Assembly: GCA_039927975.1 (NCBI GenBank)
Contig: JBDSTZ010000098.1
Location: forward strand, 1 to 6,472
Reading direction: 5' to 3'
From: JBDSTZ01 sp039927975
GTDB taxonomy: Bacteria > Pseudomonadota > Gammaproteobacteria > Burkholderiales > Burkholderiaceae_D
DNA length: 6,472 bases
Below are positions 5,311-6,472 of this stretch, piece by piece (position 1 is the stretch's first letter; each line of letters starts with the position of its first letter). Made by a program: the position numbers and the translations under genes. The notes under the pieces are model-generated. The model had not been told where the DNA came from and made no database searches. It was given only the letters and a program-made list of their open reading frames with translations.

Positions 5311-6472
5311 ATGGCTGATTTATCCGTCGCAAGTAGCCCCCAGGGCGAGCCGCAGGCAACCGTGGTCACCTTCCCCGATTCGCCGTTCAAGCTGCACCAG
5401 CCCTTCCCGCCCGCCGGCGACCAGCCGACCGCCATCGCCGGCCTGGTCGAGGGCATCAACGACGGTCTGTCGTTCCAGACCCTGCTCGGCGTGACCGGCT
5501 CGGGCAAGACCTACACCATGGCCAACGTGATCGCCCAGGCCGGCCGTCCGGCCATCGTGTTCGCTCCCAACAAGACCCTGGCGGCCCAGCTGTACGCCGA
5601 ATTCCGCGAGTTCTTCCCGCAGAACGCGGTCGAGTACTTCGTCAGCTACTACGATTACTATCAGCCGGAAGCCTACGTGCCGCAGCGCGACCTGTTCATC
5701 GAAAAGGACTCGTCGATCAACGAGCATATCGAGCAGATGCGCCTGTCGTGCACCAAGTCGCTGATGGAGCGGCGCGACGTGGTGATCGTGGCCACGGTGT
5801 CGGCCATTTACGGTATCGGCAACCCGAGCGAATACCATCAGATGATCCTGACCCTGCGGGCCAAGGACAAGGTCGCGCAGCGCGACGTGATCGCGCGCCT
5901 GATCCAGATGCAGTACACGCGCAACGAAGTCGACTTCGGGCGCGGCACCTTCCGCGTGCGCGGCGACACCATCGACATCTTCCCGGCCGAGCATGCCGAA
6001 CTGGCGATCCGGCTTGAGATGTTCGACGACCAGATCGAGTCGCTGCAGCTGTTCGATCCCCTCACCGGCCGCGTGCGCCAGAAGATCCCGCGCTTTACCG
6101 TCTATCCCGGCTCGCACTACGTGACGCCGCGCTCCACGGTGCTGCGCGCGATCGAATCGATCAAGCTCGAACTGGCCGACCGCCTCGAGTTTTTCCGCAA
6201 GGAGAACAAGCTCATCGAAGAGCAGCGCCTTGAACAACGGACCCGCTTCGACCTCGAAATGATGGCCGAAATCGGCTTCACCAAGGGCATCGAGAACTAC
6301 TCGCGCCACCTGTCGGGTGCCATGCCGGGCGAGCCGCCGCCGACGCTGGTCGACTACTTGCCGAAGGACGCGCTGATGTTCCTCGATGAGTCGCACGTGC
6401 TGGTCGGGCAGTTGAATGCGATGTACAACGGCGACCGCTCGCGCAAGACCAACCTGGTCGACTACGGCTTCC
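5311..6472 (+). CDS. uvrB: Excinuclease ABC subunit UvrB (3' end beyond window)
   Basis: UvrB verifies DNA damage delivered by UvrA and recruits UvrC for dual incision in nucleotide excision repair. The first 387 codons are present; full UvrB is about 670-700 residues. After a variable 22-residue N-terminus come FKLHQPFPPAGDQPTAI (the Q-motif region), Walker A GVTGSGKT at 60-67, and NKTLAAQL at 88-95. The damage-probing beta-hairpin follows, with YYDYYQPEAYVP at 113-124, then EKDSSINEHIEQMR at 131-144 and SAIYGIG at 164-170. The UvrA-interacting domain 2 spans roughly 155-250, and the Walker B DESH box is at 359-362. The ATG at 5311 has AAAGG about 8 bases upstream. Codon use is strongly GC-rich at third positions. 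The frame is open to the window edge without a frameshift; helicase motifs IV-VI and the UVR domain lie outside. Confidence 0.97.
   Translation, partial: MADLSVASSPQGEPQATVVTFPDSPFKLHQPFPPAGDQPTAIAGLVEGINDGLSFQTLLGVTGSGKTYTMANVIAQAGRPAIVFAPNKTLAAQLYAEFREFFPQNAVEYFVSYYDYYQPEAYVPQRDLFIEKDSSINEHIEQMRLSCTKSLMERRDVVIVATVSAIYGIGNPSEYHQMILTLRAKDKVAQRDVIARLIQMQYTRNEVDFGRGTFRVRGDTIDIFPAEHAELAIRLEMFDDQIESLQLFDPLTGRVRQKIPRFTVYPGSHYVTPRSTVLRAIESIKLELADRLEFFRKENKLIEEQRLEQRTRFDLEMMAEIGFTKGIENYSRHLSGAMPGEPPPTLVDYLPKDALMFLDESHVLVGQLNAMYNGDRSRKTNLVDYGF

Noticed and set aside
5320..6396. A 358-residue minus-strand open frame opposite uvrB
   Set aside because: It is a mirror of the UvrB codons with Arg/His/Asp-rich low-information protein; the plus frame is unmistakably UvrB.

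Overview
The window looks like a chromosomal segment of a GC-rich betaproteobacterium in the Burkholderiales, most likely an Oxalobacteraceae relative (Massilia, Janthinobacterium, Duganella or Herbaspirillum type). This rests on the protein styles (the UvrB DESHVLVGQLNAMYNGDR stretch, LplT starting MIRGFY.IMAAQFFSSLADNALL, a TyrB/AspC-type aminotransferase divergent from uvrB) and on the GC-rich third codon positions of uvrB and the aminotransferase. The placement is recognition from memory, not a search.

Layout from left to right. Positions 1 to about 123 hold the 3' end of an IS3-family insertion sequence: the last 37 codons of its transposase and the probable right terminal repeat. Next comes a minus-strand block: lplT (lysophospholipid transporter, stop only about 19 bp from the IS end), a cysteine synthase/cystathionine beta-synthase-type PLP enzyme, and a secreted DNA/RNA non-specific endonuclease with a signal peptide and DRGH motif. 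Each is separated by 200 to 320 bp, so they look like single-gene units rather than an operon. After this is a complete tRNA-Asn(GTT) unit on the minus strand, with a near-consensus promoter upstream and an intrinsic terminator downstream. Then come an aromatic/aspartate aminotransferase on the minus strand and, divergent from it, uvrB on the plus strand, which runs off the window after 387 codons.

Functionally this is mostly housekeeping: envelope phospholipid recycling (LplT), sulfur amino acid or related PLP chemistry, amino acid transamination, asparagine decoding and nucleotide excision repair. The accessory parts are the IS remnant and the secreted nuclease. The three genes between the IS and the tRNA appear less GC-biased at third positions than uvrB and the aminotransferase, and the tRNA 3' end faces them, so a variable region there is possible but unproven.

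I found no CRISPR array, toxin-antitoxin pair, phage genes or evident new multi-gene system. The items most worth a second look are the IS/lplT junction, the exact subtype and start of the PLP enzyme, the unassigned DNA between that enzyme and the nuclease, and a perfect short palindrome upstream of the nuclease.
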